From IMG/VR virus record IMGVR_UViG_3300046642_001019, positions 1 through 40,664 of that record: a stretch of 40,664 bases of DNA. One strand, written 5' to 3'. Shown here piece after piece: positions 6,304-12,825 of the stretch; the first letter of the stretch is position 1; each line of letters opens with the position of its first letter. A program made the position numbers and the translations under genes. The stretch comes from a virus. The notes beneath the pieces are model-generated. The model was not told the DNA's origin. It saw only the letters and a program-made list of their open reading frames with translations, and ran no database searches.

Positions 6304-7037
6304 GCCAGATGCCGCACTGGAGCGCCACCCGCTTCATGCTCTTCGAACAATGCCCGATGCTCTTCAAAGCCCATTACGTCGACGGCGAAGCGACGGAGGT
6401 GACCGAAGCCATGGCGTTCGGCTCTGCCGTCCACCACGGGCTGGAAGCGCATTACCAGGGTCAGGACGGGGTACGCGCCTTCAGAGACATGTGGAAGGGC
6501 TATCCCACGGAAAACCGTGGGCTGACCGCGGTCGGCCTCGAGCTGCTCGAGCAAACCTTCGCCCTCAAGCTCGAGGGCATTCCGGAGCGCGGTTTCAGCA
6601 TCGACACCGAGAACGAGCTCGGCGCCCCGATCGTGGGCGCGATCGACCTGTGGGGCGCCGACGGCGTCATCTACGATTTTAAGACGACCCGCGGGGCGTG
6701 GTCGCAGGAACGAGCGCAGCGCGAGCAGTGGCAGCCGATCCTGTACACGTGGGCGCGGTGGAACGCCGAGCCCGAGTACGCGGCCGCCTTCGAGTACATC
6801 GTCCTGGATCGCGTCAGGGGCACGCTCAGTCGTTTCCGACGGGAGTGGACCCCGCTGGAGTGGCTCGAGCAGATCAACGGGCTGTGGCTGCGCATGCAGC
6901 GTATTTCGGTGGACGTGGCCCAGAACCGGTACGTGTGCTCTGGCGACCACACGAATTGTCCGGAGTGTGGGGCAAAGTGGGAGCACGGCCACGAGTGCGA
7001 ACTGCAGGCGCAGCGGAGGATTCGACGGCGTGCCTGA
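6300..7037 (+). CDS. Cas4/RecB-like PD-(D/E)xK nuclease
   Basis: 245 aa, ATGA overlap start. The N-terminus has the RecB-family S-A-T-R-F-M-L-F-E-Q-C18-P pattern. The core shows H45/H46, G-A-I-D116, Y-D126-F-K128-T-T and the Q145-P-I-L-Y149-T-W motif, the order typical of Cas4/AddB/RecB nucleases. A C-terminal cluster C213-x6-C220-x2-C223 together with C18 could bind an iron-sulfur cluster, as in Cas4 and AddB, although C233 is also near. Phage members act in recombination or DNA-end processing. It pairs logically with the VRR-NUC and Prim-Pol genes. Confidence 0.82.
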   Translation: MSQMPHWSATRFMLFEQCPMLFKAHYVDGEATEVTEAMAFGSAVHHGLEAHYQGQDGVRAFRDMWKGYPTENRGLTAVGLELLEQTFALKLEGIPERGFSIDTENELGAPIVGAIDLWGADGVIYDFKTTRGAWSQERAQREQWQPILYTWARWNAEPEYAAAFEYIVLDRVRGTLSRFRREWTPLEWLEQINGLWLRMQRISVDVAQNRYVCSGDHTNCPECGAKWEHGHECELQAQRRIRRRA

Positions 7038-7125
7038 AGCGCTCGCGTGGTTTCTGGGGGGCTGGCTGGTGGCGAGCCTGGTACTGGCCGCGGTGCTGTC
7101 GCGCTGGTTGCGGAGGATGCGATGA
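7030..7125 (+). CDS. Tiny membrane protein
   Basis: 31 aa, GTG at 7030 overlapping the end of the nuclease gene by 8 nt and ending in ATGA with the next gene. It is one hydrophobic helix (A-W-F-L-G-G-W-L-V-A-S-L-V-L-A-A-V-L) followed by R-W-L-R-R-M-R, a topology that places the basic end in the cytoplasm. Real small phage membrane proteins look like this. The role is unknown. Confidence 0.5.
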   Translation: MPEALAWFLGGWLVASLVLAAVLSRWLRRMR

Positions 7126-7319
7126 CGGACTACGCGATCGTGCAGCTACGCGAGCTGGCGAAAAAGATGATCTTCTTAGAGCACGCGGCCAGGCAGGCGC
7201 TCGAGCGAGGCGATCAGGTAGCGGCGCGGCAGTTGTGGTTCGAGCGGGTACAGATCACGAGCTTGCGGTCCGCCAAACTGCGGGAGTACTGGAACACAAC
7301 AACGCCCTCGGTGGACTGA
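7122..7319 (+). CDS. Hypothetical helical protein
   Basis: 65 aa from the ATG at 7122 (ATGA overlap). Two amphipathic helices are rich in Glu, Arg and Leu (L-R-E-L-A-K-K-M-I-F-L-E-H-A-A-R and Q-L-W-F-E-R-V-Q-I). It is the last gene of the plus-strand early operon. Its 3' end runs into the terminator hairpin shared with the convergent operon. No family is recognised. Confidence 0.6.
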   Translation: MTDYAIVQLRELAKKMIFLEHAARQALERGDQVAARQLWFERVQITSLRSAKLREYWNTTTPSVD

Positions 7320-7332
7320 CCCGAGGGCGTTG
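7300..7332. terminator. Convergent-operon hairpin, 12-bp perfect stem
   Basis: CAACGCCCTCGG (7300-7311) and CCGAGGGCGTTG (7321-7332) pair perfectly around a 9-nt loop. The site lies between the plus-strand operon ending at 7319 and the minus-strand operon ending at 7368. On the minus strand the stem is followed by a T-rich TTGTGTT run. It probably stops transcription in both directions. Confidence 0.75.
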
Positions 7333-7367
7333 CCGCGGTAAAAGGAAAGGGGCCTGCGGCCAGTGTA

Positions 7368-7577
7368 TCAGGGGTGGTCGACCTGTTCGTAGGCATGGAC
7401 CAGGCTGGTCAGAACCTGATCGTCGAAGACACCCAGTCGGCCGAGCGCTCGGAACTCGAGGTATTTAGCCTTGGCGTAGTCGTCCCAGTCCCAGCCGAGT
7501 GCCTCGGCAAACTGGTGGCCGCTGAGCATGTTGGCCGCGTGTTGCAGCCGTCGCAATTGTGGGATGAGTTCATCCAT
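7368..7577 (-). CDS. Hypothetical protein, last gene of minus operon
   Basis: 69 aa, all helical (I-P-Q-L-R-R-L-Q-H-A-A-N-M-L then A-L-G-W-D-W-D-D-Y-A-K-A-K). Its start overlaps the end of the helix-turn-helix gene by 8 nt, so the two are probably co-translated and may interact. No catalytic motif is seen. Confidence 0.6.
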   Translation of the reverse strand: MDELIPQLRRLQHAANMLSGHQFAEALGWDWDDYAKAKYLEFRALGRLGVFDDQVLTSLVHAYEQVDHP

Positions 7578-7908
7578 GAGTGGGCGTATCTACCGTTCGT
7601 TCAGTCTGAGACTCGAGGCCTTTGAGGGCGAGGTGGAGATAGGGAGGGATGGCCTGCGCGCCGGTTTCCCAGCGCTGGACCGTGATCCAGTACACCCCGA
7701 GGACACTGGCCAGGGCTTTGAGGGTGAGCCCGTGGCTACGGCGCCAGGCGCGGAGATCGAACGCGGGCACTTGCCGGGAGTGGAGCGTTGCCACATACGC
7801 ACTCGCGGCCGAAGCCCCGGACGCACCGGGGCCGAACTGTTTGACGACAGAACCGCTGTCGTCCAGGACGCGCCACCCGGAAGGGTGACGCTCGGTGACG
7901 TAGGTCAT
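7570..7908 (-). CDS. Helix-turn-helix transcriptional regulator
   Basis: 112 aa. The N-terminal 45 residues look beta-rich (W-R-V-L-D-D-S-G-S-V-V-K-Q-F). Residues about 52-98 form an XRE-type helix-turn-helix: L-R-A-W-R-R-S-H-G-L-T-L-K-A-L-A, then V-Y-W-I-T-V-Q-R-W-E-T-G recognition helix and I-P-P-Y-L-H-L-A-L. This matches the DNA-binding half of antitoxin or Cro/cI-like regulators. It lies in a minus-strand operon opposite the early genes, so a repressor or late-switch role is reasonable. The start is set by an ATGA overlap. Confidence 0.8.
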   Translation of the reverse strand: MTYVTERHPSGWRVLDDSGSVVKQFGPGASGASAASAYVATLHSRQVPAFDLRAWRRSHGLTLKALASVLGVYWITVQRWETGAQAIPPYLHLALKGLESQTERTVDTPTHG

Positions 7909-8093
7909 ACGTGATTGGCGGGGGTGTAGGTGGTCGAGCCGTCCACGTGGTGGTGGATGACCGGCACGTACGAGCCGAGGTGGTATTCGCTGACCACGTG
8001 GCCGGTTGTCGTACTGTGAGCCATGGCAGACTCGATGGTTTCACAGCCGTAGACGCACGCGTCACACACGAAACCATAGGTGTAGGTGGTCAT
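7905..8093 (-). CDS. Small C2H2-like zinc-finger protein
   Basis: 62 aa from the ATG at 8093, overlapping the upstream stop (ATGA). V-C-D-A-C-V-Y-G-C then A-M-A-H and T-T-G-H form a Cys2/His2-type metal site at residues about 10-32. This is a common fold in tiny phage proteins, where it can bind nucleic acid or protein. The C-terminal half is Tyr/His/Val-rich (V-P-V-I-H-H-H-V-D-G). The specific function is unknown. Confidence 0.6.
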   Translation of the reverse strand: MTTYTYGFVCDACVYGCETIESAMAHSTTTGHVVSEYHLGSYVPVIHHHVDGSTTYTPANHV

Positions 8094-8290
8094 GACGTTG
8101 GCTCGTCGACGGGTATGACGGTATGGGCGAGGACCATCACGCCGGTACCGTCCGGGCGAGAGCACATCAGCGCCGGCTCGACGCGGATGACCGTGAGCAC
8201 GGTCTCGGTCCCGTCGAGCATGCAGACCACGCGAGCGCCCGGCACGAGCACGGCCGGGTCGATATACGCGGGCAATTCGAAGGTGGTCAT
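8090..8290 (-). CDS. Hypothetical small beta-rich protein
   Basis: 66 aa with alternating strands: V-L-V-P-G-A-R-V-V-C-M-L-D-G-T-E-T-V-L-T-V-I-R-V, then G-V-M-V-L-A-H-T-V-I-P-V. The pattern suits a small beta-barrel. Both ends overlap neighbours by 4 nt (ATGA), supporting the frame. No family is recognised. Confidence 0.6.
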   Translation of the reverse strand: MTTFELPAYIDPAVLVPGARVVCMLDGTETVLTVIRVEPALMCSRPDGTGVMVLAHTVIPVDEPTS

Positions 8291-8490
8291 GCCAGACCAC
8301 CTGGCAGCACGGTGGTAGTGCAGACGACGCCGGCGAGAAACATCACCGCGCCAAAGATGAGTGTGGCCAACAGCCGGTTAATGCGGCCGAAGGTGGTGGA
8401 TCCGGGCGAGGAAGCGACCGCGGCGTCCGGAAGGGCCGGGGGTTGAGCCCGTCCGAGCAACGTACGGTCATCCATATCAATACGAGTCAT
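8287..8490 (-). CDS. Small single-pass membrane protein
   Basis: 67 aa from the ATG at 8490, chosen because AAGGA lies about 12 nt upstream; a TTG at 8502 is also open. One C-terminal membrane helix is visible (L-L-A-T-L-I-F-G-A-V-M-F-L-A-G-V-V). The N-terminal half is polar and Ser/Pro-rich. It sits between the GP88 gene and small regulators in one operon. Possible roles include superinfection exclusion, but nothing in the sequence proves this. Confidence 0.55.
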   Translation of the reverse strand: MTRIDMDDRTLLGRAQPPALPDAAVASSPGSTTFGRINRLLATLIFGAVMFLAGVVCTTTVLPGGLA

Positions 8491-8523
8491 GGGTGGTGCC
8501 AATCCTTTTCGAGAGTGAACGCT

Positions 8524-8542
8524 CCGGGCCTACGCGGCCCGG
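8524..8542. other. Short GC hairpin at the GP88 stop
   Basis: CCGGGCC and GGCCCGG pair perfectly around TACGC, across the stop codon of the minus-strand GP88 gene. It has no T tract, so full termination is unlikely. It could lower expression of the downstream genes or protect the message end. Confidence 0.35.
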
Positions 8543-9432
8543 GCAGGTAGTCGGATAACGAAACCGGACGTATCGCGCTTGCCTCTGCCCTTGGCGCTCA
8601 GGCCAACGAAGACGCCGGTAGGATCTAAGAAACGCAGGTCGTCGTTGTCGCCGTCGACGACCGGCCGCCCGGCATACGCCGTCGGTAATTGGTGGGGCTT
8701 GACGCCGAAGACGGCGGCCACATTCGCGCCGGCAGCGAGTACTCGCGAAACGTCGTCGTGGTTGCTCTCAGCACGCGAGAACGTCAACGAATAATTGGCC
8801 GGGTGCTCGCCCTGGACGTTGGCGATCGCACGTGCCGGGTGCTTCGTGTAGTCGTAGAACTGTATCTCTGGGAATGTCTCGAGCACGGTCCGTCCGTCAT
8901 TCAAACGGATGCGTTCCCATGGGAGATCGGAGGTGCCGTTGAGGCGCACTACCGGGATGAGACCATTCCGAAGCGCTCGCCGGATGTGTGTCTCAATTGA
9001 GCGCACGAGAAGTTGGTTGAAGAGAAAACGCTGAAGAAAATACATCCGCGTGCGAGCAATACGGGCCCGTTGGATGTCGTTCAAACCGTTTTCGTCCAGC
9101 TTGATACCGCCATGGCCGGCCGTGTTCAGACACGACGCCCGGCAACCATCCGTGGCGTACTGACAGACGTCATAGCCCGAGAGACCAGCTGGCGCAAAGT
9201 GGAGGATCGCGGTCGAGTACCCACGCGCCCGGCCCTTTTTGGTCTTCGGGTTGTAGCCATCGGGTGTGAGCAATTCCACGAAGCCGAATTGTCGGTACCC
9301 GTCTTTGCCAGAGAGCAGCGTCTTCTGTGCCATCACGAACGTGTCGAGCTCGGAAAACTCACGAACAGACGGAGTGGCGCGATTCGGGAGAATGACGATA
9401 GCGCCAGTAGCGCCGAGGTGTTTGAGTGCCAT
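8530..9432 (-). CDS. GP88-family phage protein
   Basis: 300 aa. The family pattern is clear: L-S-G-Y-D-V-C90-x6-C97-R-A-S-C101-L-N-T-A-G-H-G-G, later R-L-N-G-T-S-D and F-Y-D-Y-T-K, then Y-S-L-T-F-S-R-A-E-S-N, R-P-V-V-D-G-D-x-x-D-L-R-F-L-D-P and a G-x-G-K-R-D-T-S-G-F-V end. Proteins of this type are common in phages and plasmids. The three closely spaced cysteines suggest a bound metal or iron-sulfur centre, and the barrel-like order of motifs resembles TIM-barrel enzymes, but no activity is established. It is first in its minus-strand operon. Confidence 0.72.
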   Translation of the reverse strand: MALKHLGATGAIVILPNRATPSVREFSELDTFVMAQKTLLSGKDGYRQFGFVELLTPDGYNPKTKKGRARGYSTAILHFAPAGLSGYDVCQYATDGCRASCLNTAGHGGIKLDENGLNDIQRARIARTRMYFLQRFLFNQLLVRSIETHIRRALRNGLIPVVRLNGTSDLPWERIRLNDGRTVLETFPEIQFYDYTKHPARAIANVQGEHPANYSLTFSRAESNHDDVSRVLAAGANVAAVFGVKPHQLPTAYAGRPVVDGDNDDLRFLDPTGVFVGLSAKGRGKRDTSGFVIRLPARAA

Positions 9433-9438
9433 GACAGG

Positions 9439-9467
9439 AATATATCAGGACGATATAGAGTCTGCAA
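9439..9467 (-). promoter_or_regulatory. Promoter for the minus-strand operon, apparently leaderless
   Basis: On the minus strand TTGCAG (9467-9462) and TATATT (9444-9439) are exactly 17 nt apart, with 3/6 and 5/6 consensus matches. The -10 box ends only 6 nt before the GP88 start codon (9432-9430), so transcription would begin at or beside the ATG. Leaderless messages are frequent in actinobacteria. Confidence 0.6.
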
Positions 9468-9511
9468 GGATTCTCAGGTTACGGGACGATTACAGCGTCC
9501 AGGACATCACG

Positions 9512-9541
9512 TTGACGTGCGCCAGCTTGGAATGCTTCTAT
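9512..9541 (+). promoter_or_regulatory. Weak promoter candidate for the late region
   Basis: TTGACG (9512-9517, 5/6) is followed after 18 nt by TTCTAT (9536-9541, 3/6), just before the terminase small subunit gene at 9555. The region is divergent to the GP88 promoter. A phage-specific factor could also be involved. Confidence 0.35.
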
Positions 9542-9554
9542 CCTTTAAGCGCCT

Positions 9555-10040
9555 ATGACTGCTGATCGTCCCACGGATCACGTCCGCTCTACCAGTACTG
9601 CCCTCAGACTTCGTCCTTCAGGCCAGAACTTAACCCCTGCACAGGCTAGACGTGCCAAACATGCGTTCCTGAAAGACTACGTAGCGTGGGCGAACATTTC
9701 GAGTGCATGCGTAGTAGCTGGCGTCATGCGACAGACTTATTACACGTGGTTAGAGAATGACCTTGAATTCGCTGCAGCGGTCAAACTCGCCGGCGAAGCT
9801 GCTACTGAACGCTTAGAGCGTGAAGCGTGGAGACGTGCTACCGAAGGTAGCCCTTACACTCGCACCTCTTACTGGCACGGTGAACCGGTCGGTACTGACT
9901 CTAAAATCGAGTACTCAGACCAGTTACTGATGCTGCTACTACGAGCCCGGAAACCTGACCTGTACAGAGAAAAAGTCGACGTTGCGGTCAACCAGATCAT
10001 CAAGTCAATCGCAGGTGTTGACCCTGCATCCGTGCTCTAA
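9555..10040 (+). CDS. terS: Terminase small subunit
   Basis: 161 aa. Residues about 28-75 contain a helix-turn-helix (F-L-K-D-Y-V-A-W-A-N-I-S-S-A-C-V-V-A-G-V, then Q-T-Y-Y-T-W-L-E-N-D), followed by the oligomerisation helices (A-A-A-V-K-L-A-G-E-A-A-T-E-R-L-E-R-E-A-W) and the family end D-Q-L-L-M-L-L-L-R-A-R-K-P. TerS recognises the packaging site and feeds DNA to TerL. It begins the late region, one small-gene gap before TerL. Codon use is visibly less GC-rich than in neighbours (CCT, CTT, TTA, ACT are frequent), which suggests separate origin. Confidence 0.82.
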   Translation: MTADRPTDHVRSTSTALRLRPSGQNLTPAQARRAKHAFLKDYVAWANISSACVVAGVMRQTYYTWLENDLEFAAAVKLAGEAATERLEREAWRRATEGSPYTRTSYWHGEPVGTDSKIEYSDQLLMLLLRARKPDLYREKVDVAVNQIIKSIAGVDPASVL

Positions 10041-10065
10041 CAACACCCTCTAACTGTTGTTGCCA

Positions 10066-10091
10066 CCTACGTTTGTGCAAGCAAGCGTAGG
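10066..10091. other. Hairpin in the terS-downstream gap (10041-10240)
   Basis: CCTACGTTTG and CAAGCGTAGG form a 10-bp stem with one G-U pair and a 6-nt loop. The 200-nt gap from 10041 to 10240 has no convincing gene on either strand. It may hold a packaging (cos/pac) site, which often lies next to terS, or a transcript-processing hairpin. I see no tRNA. Confidence 0.4.
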
Positions 10092-10240
10092 ACCATTCTT
10101 TGTAACGGGGCCTCAGAACAACCGTGCCATCACGGAGCGCCTGGGCGGTCACGCTCACCAGGACGAGGGCCACTCCCCCACGTGCCCCGATCCGTTCGCG
10201 AGCCCGGAATCCTAATAGGTCCAGAACGGTACATCCCGAG

Positions 10241-10393
10241 ATGAGCGAAACCAAAACCCCGAACCTCTGTTCTACATGCAGGCAGTGGTACTACGGTGGG
10301 GCGTGTGCTCGATGCCGGGTGAAGGACGAGCGACTGAAGCGAGGAGGGCGAAAGCCGCATCTCGTCGTGCGCAGTTCGTCCGGAGTGTCCTAA
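10241..10393 (+). CDS. Small zinc-ribbon protein
   Basis: 50 aa from the ATG at 10241. C-S-T-C...G-A-C-A-R-C (about residues 10-25) is a four-cysteine zinc ribbon, followed by a basic tail (R-L-K-R-G-G-R-K). An upstream in-frame ATG at 10124 would add an arginine-rich segment that looks non-coding. Such ribbons in packaging regions can be HNH-like accessory or nucleic-acid binding proteins. The function is not known. Confidence 0.55.
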   Translation: MSETKTPNLCSTCRQWYYGGACARCRVKDERLKRGGRKPHLVVRSSSGVS

Positions 10394-10397
10394 CTAA

Positions 10398-10421
10398 ATT
10401 GTTTCACGACAATGTTTCACG
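10398..10421. promoter_or_regulatory. Direct and inverted repeat before the terL cluster
   Basis: GTTTCACG occurs at 10401-10408 and 10414-10421, 13 nt apart, and ATTGT/ACAAT (10398-10402, 10409-10413) form an inverted pair around the first copy. The site lies in the short gap before the gene at 10440. It may be an operator or part of the packaging site. Confidence 0.4.
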
Positions 10422-10439
10422 GTTGAGATTTCGGGTAGC

Positions 10440-10616
10440 ATGCCGGCGTTGAGAGCGTTGCTGGTGCTGTTGCACGATGTGGGTGCGCAGTTAGCGATGT
10501 CGTCAGATCGGGTACAGCACTACTGGGGGTTGCACCTGCTCGAGGACTGGCGTGGATTGGAGCTGCTGGCGCATCGGGCTGAGGTAGACACGGTGGTGAA
10601 GGATGCCGCCGAGTAA
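10440..10616 (+). CDS. Hypothetical protein upstream of terL
   Basis: 58 aa, ATG at 10440. It is leucine-rich and helical (L-R-A-L-L-V-L-L-H-D-V-G, then Y-W-G-L-H-L-L-E-D-W-R-G-L-E-L-L-A-H-R). It overlaps the terL start by 14 nt, which argues for translational coupling. No family is recognised. Because it is short and lacks a strong ribosome site, it is a moderate call. Confidence 0.5.
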   Translation: MPALRALLVLLHDVGAQLAMSSDRVQHYWGLHLLEDWRGLELLAHRAEVDTVVKDAAE

Positions 10617-11949
10617 CAAACTGAGCCAGGTGGGCAGGCCTGCGACGGTAGAGTGGGGGACCGAATCGTCACCGGATGAGGCGCCCTATCAACCTCACGG
10701 GGCGGCTCTGGAATTGTTCAGAAGTCGGCGTCGTGAGGTCTTACTTTCGGGGCCTGCCGGGACGGGAAAAAGCCGGGCCTGTTTAGAGAAATTGAACCTG
10801 ATTGCGATGCAGAAACCGATCCGTGCGGCTATCGTCCGGAAGACCCGGAAAAGCCTCACGCAGAGTGCCATGGCGACCCTGGAAAACAAGGTTCTTCCCA
10901 GGCCGAATCAGGTCCGATTTCACGAGGGAGATCAGGAATATCGCTACCCCAGTGGGGCACGAATTATGGTCGCTGGACTGGACGATCCGGAGAAAATCGG
11001 GTCCACGGAATTCGACGTCGTGTACGTCCAGGAAGCCACGGAATTAGACGAGGACGACTGGGCGATGCTCCTCCGTGGGCTCAGAAATGGGGTGCTGAGT
11101 TACCGGCAAATTGTGGCCGATTGCAACCCCAGTTCTCCCGATCACTGGCTGAAACAACGCTGTAATGCCGGCGAGTGCGAGCTGCTCGAAAGCACCCACG
11201 AAGACAACCCGATGCTCTATCAGCAGGGAGAGTGGACCGAGTTCGGTAAGGAGTACATCGCCACCCTCGATAGTCTGACCGGCTTTCTGTACCAGCGCCT
11301 CAGGCTCGGGCAGTGGGTGGCGCCCCAGGGGCAATTCTTCGTCGAGTGGGATCCCTCGCTGCACATCTGCCCGAGGTTCGAGATCCCCGACGACTGGCCG
11401 AGGTGGACCTCCACGGACTACGGCTTCAGTGCCCCGTTCACGTGTCTCTGGTTCACCCGTTGTCCGGAAGATAAGCGCATCTACGTCTATCGCGAGCTGT
11501 ACGGCAGTGGCTACCGCGACGAGGTGCAGGCGTACAAGATTCTCGAGGCCAGCGGCGACGAGCGCATCGTCCAGAACATTCTGGATCCCGCTATGTTCAA
11601 TCCTCGAACGGAAGCACAGCGCCCCTCGATCGCCGCGGTCTACTGGACGTGTGGCGTGCGGCCCCTCTTTCCCGGCATGAATTCCCGGATTCCGGGCTGG
11701 GCCCTCACCCGACGAGCGCTGGCCCACGACGACGGGCCGCCACGGCTGCGGATCCTGTCGGGAGCCGCTCCGAATCTGGTGCGGACCTTGCCCAGCATGG
11801 TCGTCGATCCGCTCGACGGCGAAGACCTCGCCGATACCCTCGGCAGTACCAAAACCGAAGACCACAGCGTCGATGCCCTGCGCTACGGCCTCGCCTACGA
11901 AGCCCAGCCCCCGCGTCCCACTACCCCCCGGCCTCTCCGATTCGGCTAG
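10603..11949 (+). CDS. terL: Terminase large subunit
   Basis: 448 aa. The ATPase half has Walker A G50-P-A-G-T-G-K-S57 and Walker B V-V-Y-V-Q-E-A (about 140-146), where the usual Asp before Glu is Gln. The RNase-H-like nuclease half begins with T-S-T-D272-Y-G-F-S and ends with D420-H-S-V-D424-A-L-R-Y-G. This enzyme cuts and pumps DNA into the prohead. Length and motif order are normal for phage TerL. It directly follows the small leucine-rich gene and precedes the RAMP-like gene. Confidence 0.93.
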   Translation: MPPSNKLSQVGRPATVEWGTESSPDEAPYQPHGAALELFRSRRREVLLSGPAGTGKSRACLEKLNLIAMQKPIRAAIVRKTRKSLTQSAMATLENKVLPRPNQVRFHEGDQEYRYPSGARIMVAGLDDPEKIGSTEFDVVYVQEATELDEDDWAMLLRGLRNGVLSYRQIVADCNPSSPDHWLKQRCNAGECELLESTHEDNPMLYQQGEWTEFGKEYIATLDSLTGFLYQRLRLGQWVAPQGQFFVEWDPSLHICPRFEIPDDWPRWTSTDYGFSAPFTCLWFTRCPEDKRIYVYRELYGSGYRDEVQAYKILEASGDERIVQNILDPAMFNPRTEAQRPSIAAVYWTCGVRPLFPGMNSRIPGWALTRRALAHDDGPPRLRILSGAAPNLVRTLPSMVVDPLDGEDLADTLGSTKTEDHSVDALRYGLAYEAQPPRPTTPRPLRFG

Positions 11950-11950
11950 T

Positions 11951-11977
11951 TGCTACACGTATAGATGGCGTGTAGCA
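11951..11977. promoter_or_regulatory. 9-bp inverted repeat before the RAMP-like gene
   Basis: TGCTACACG (11951-11959) and CGTGTAGCA (11969-11977) are perfect arms around TATAGATGG. The element ends 7 nt before the GTG start at 11985. It can be an operator of about 27 bp or an RNA hairpin controlling ribosome access. It suggests that the RAMP/array unit is regulated apart from terL. Confidence 0.55.
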
Positions 11978-11984
11978 TCGGAAT

Positions 11985-12572
11985 GTGCGTATAGACATTA
12001 CGTTGACGGGGACGACGCCGTTGCTGATGCACAACGTGCAGTTGGCGGATCCGGACAATGCCTTTACGAAGGCGATCGCGGCGATCAATGCCAAGGCGTC
12101 CGAGATGACCGAGGACGATCGACGGGAGAAAGCGAAGCTGCAGTGGTTTGGCGGGTTGTACATCGGCCGCAACGGCCATGCGGGACAGCCGGTCATGCCG
12201 ACGGCAAACTTGCGGCGCTGTTTTCGTGACGCGGGCGGGGCGACGCGCGAAGGCAAGAAGATCCTGCGGGCGATTATCCCGTTCGAGCTCGAAGTCCCGC
12301 TGCTCTATGACGGACCGACCGACATCGAGCAGTTGTTCAAACTCCCCCAGTTCGCCTTCACCACCATGGTGGGGATCAATCGCGGCAAGGTCCAGGGCAC
12401 CCGCCCGCAGTTCCCGCAGTGGCAGGTGCGCGCTCAGTTCGAGTTGATCACCGAAGTGCTGGACTACGCCAAATTCGTCACCATCGTTCAGCGCGCCGGA
12501 ATTTCGGAAGGCCTGGGTGACAATCGCGTCAATGGCTACGGCCGCTTCACGGCCGCGGTTAAGCAAGCATGA
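11985..12572 (+). CDS. Cas7/RAMP-like protein of phage, candidate repeat-RNA binder
   Basis: 195 aa, GTG start. The N-terminal strand I-D-I-T-L-T-G-T-T-P-L-L-M-H resembles the first strand of RAMP ferredoxin folds. Residues 69-84 (P-V-M-P-T-A-N-L-R-R-C-F-R-D-A-G) match the Cas7-group P-x-x-P-G-S-S-L-K-G-x-x-R pattern with T-A-N replacing G-S-S. Near the C-terminus, E175-G-L-G-D-N-R-V-N-G-Y-G-R-F188 is a glycine-rich loop of the G-x-G-x5-G-x-G type used by Cas5/6/7 proteins to hold RNA. No CRISPR array or other Cas gene is present. The stop is followed after 4 nt by the GGCNN arrays. I infer a nucleic-acid-binding protein that works with the arrays; activity is unknown. The RAMP assignment is by motif and is not proven. 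Confidence 0.6.
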   Translation: MRIDITLTGTTPLLMHNVQLADPDNAFTKAIAAINAKASEMTEDDRREKAKLQWFGGLYIGRNGHAGQPVMPTANLRRCFRDAGGATREGKKILRAIIPFELEVPLLYDGPTDIEQLFKLPQFAFTTMVGINRGKVQGTRPQFPQWQVRAQFELITEVLDYAKFVTIVQRAGISEGLGDNRVNGYGRFTAAVKQA

Positions 12573-12576
12573 GCAC

Positions 12577-12661
12577 GGCCGGGCTGGGCTTGGCAAGGCA
12601 TGGCCTGGCGGGGCTCGGCAGGGCATGGCACGGCTGGGCTAGGCTTGGCAAGGCAAGGCAG
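12577..12661 (+). repeat. GGCNN array 1 (17 units)
   Basis: The NN series is CG TG TT AA AT CT GG TC AG AT AC TG TA TT AA AA AG. It begins 4 nt after the RAMP-like stop and runs into GG-TTTTC and a GTG at 12669. Confidence 0.9.
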
Positions 12662-12682
12662 GGTTTTCGTGATTCGGTCCGC

Positions 12683-12737
12683 GGCCGGGCATGGCACGGC
12701 GTGGCTCGGCTGGGCGAGGCGCGGCATGGCAGGGCTT
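12683..12737 (+). repeat. GGCNN array 2 (11 units)
   Basis: The NN series is CG AT AC GT TC TG GA GC AT AG TT. It ends in a T run and a GTG at 12741. Confidence 0.9.
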
Positions 12738-12753
12738 TTTGTGGACAACGCAC

Positions 12754-12818
12754 GGCGAGGCCGGGCAGGGCCAGGCTCGGCGCGGCATGGCTTGGCCGGG
12801 CGCGGCAGGGCAGGGCAG
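12754..12818 (+). repeat. GGCNN array 3 (13 units)
   Basis: The NN series is GA CG AG CA TC GC AT TT CG GC AG AG AG. It runs into GG-TTTTT and the ATG at 12826 that opens the downstream gene. Confidence 0.9.
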
Positions 12819-12825
12819 GGTTTTT

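Noticed and set aside
10041-10240. tRNA or other structured RNA gene
   Set aside because: A hairpin is present but no cloverleaf, T-loop or anticodon arrangement could be built.
10000-10254. Minus-strand ORF in the gap after terS
   Set aside because: It overlaps the terS end, faces against the late operon, and has no ribosome site or recognisable fold.
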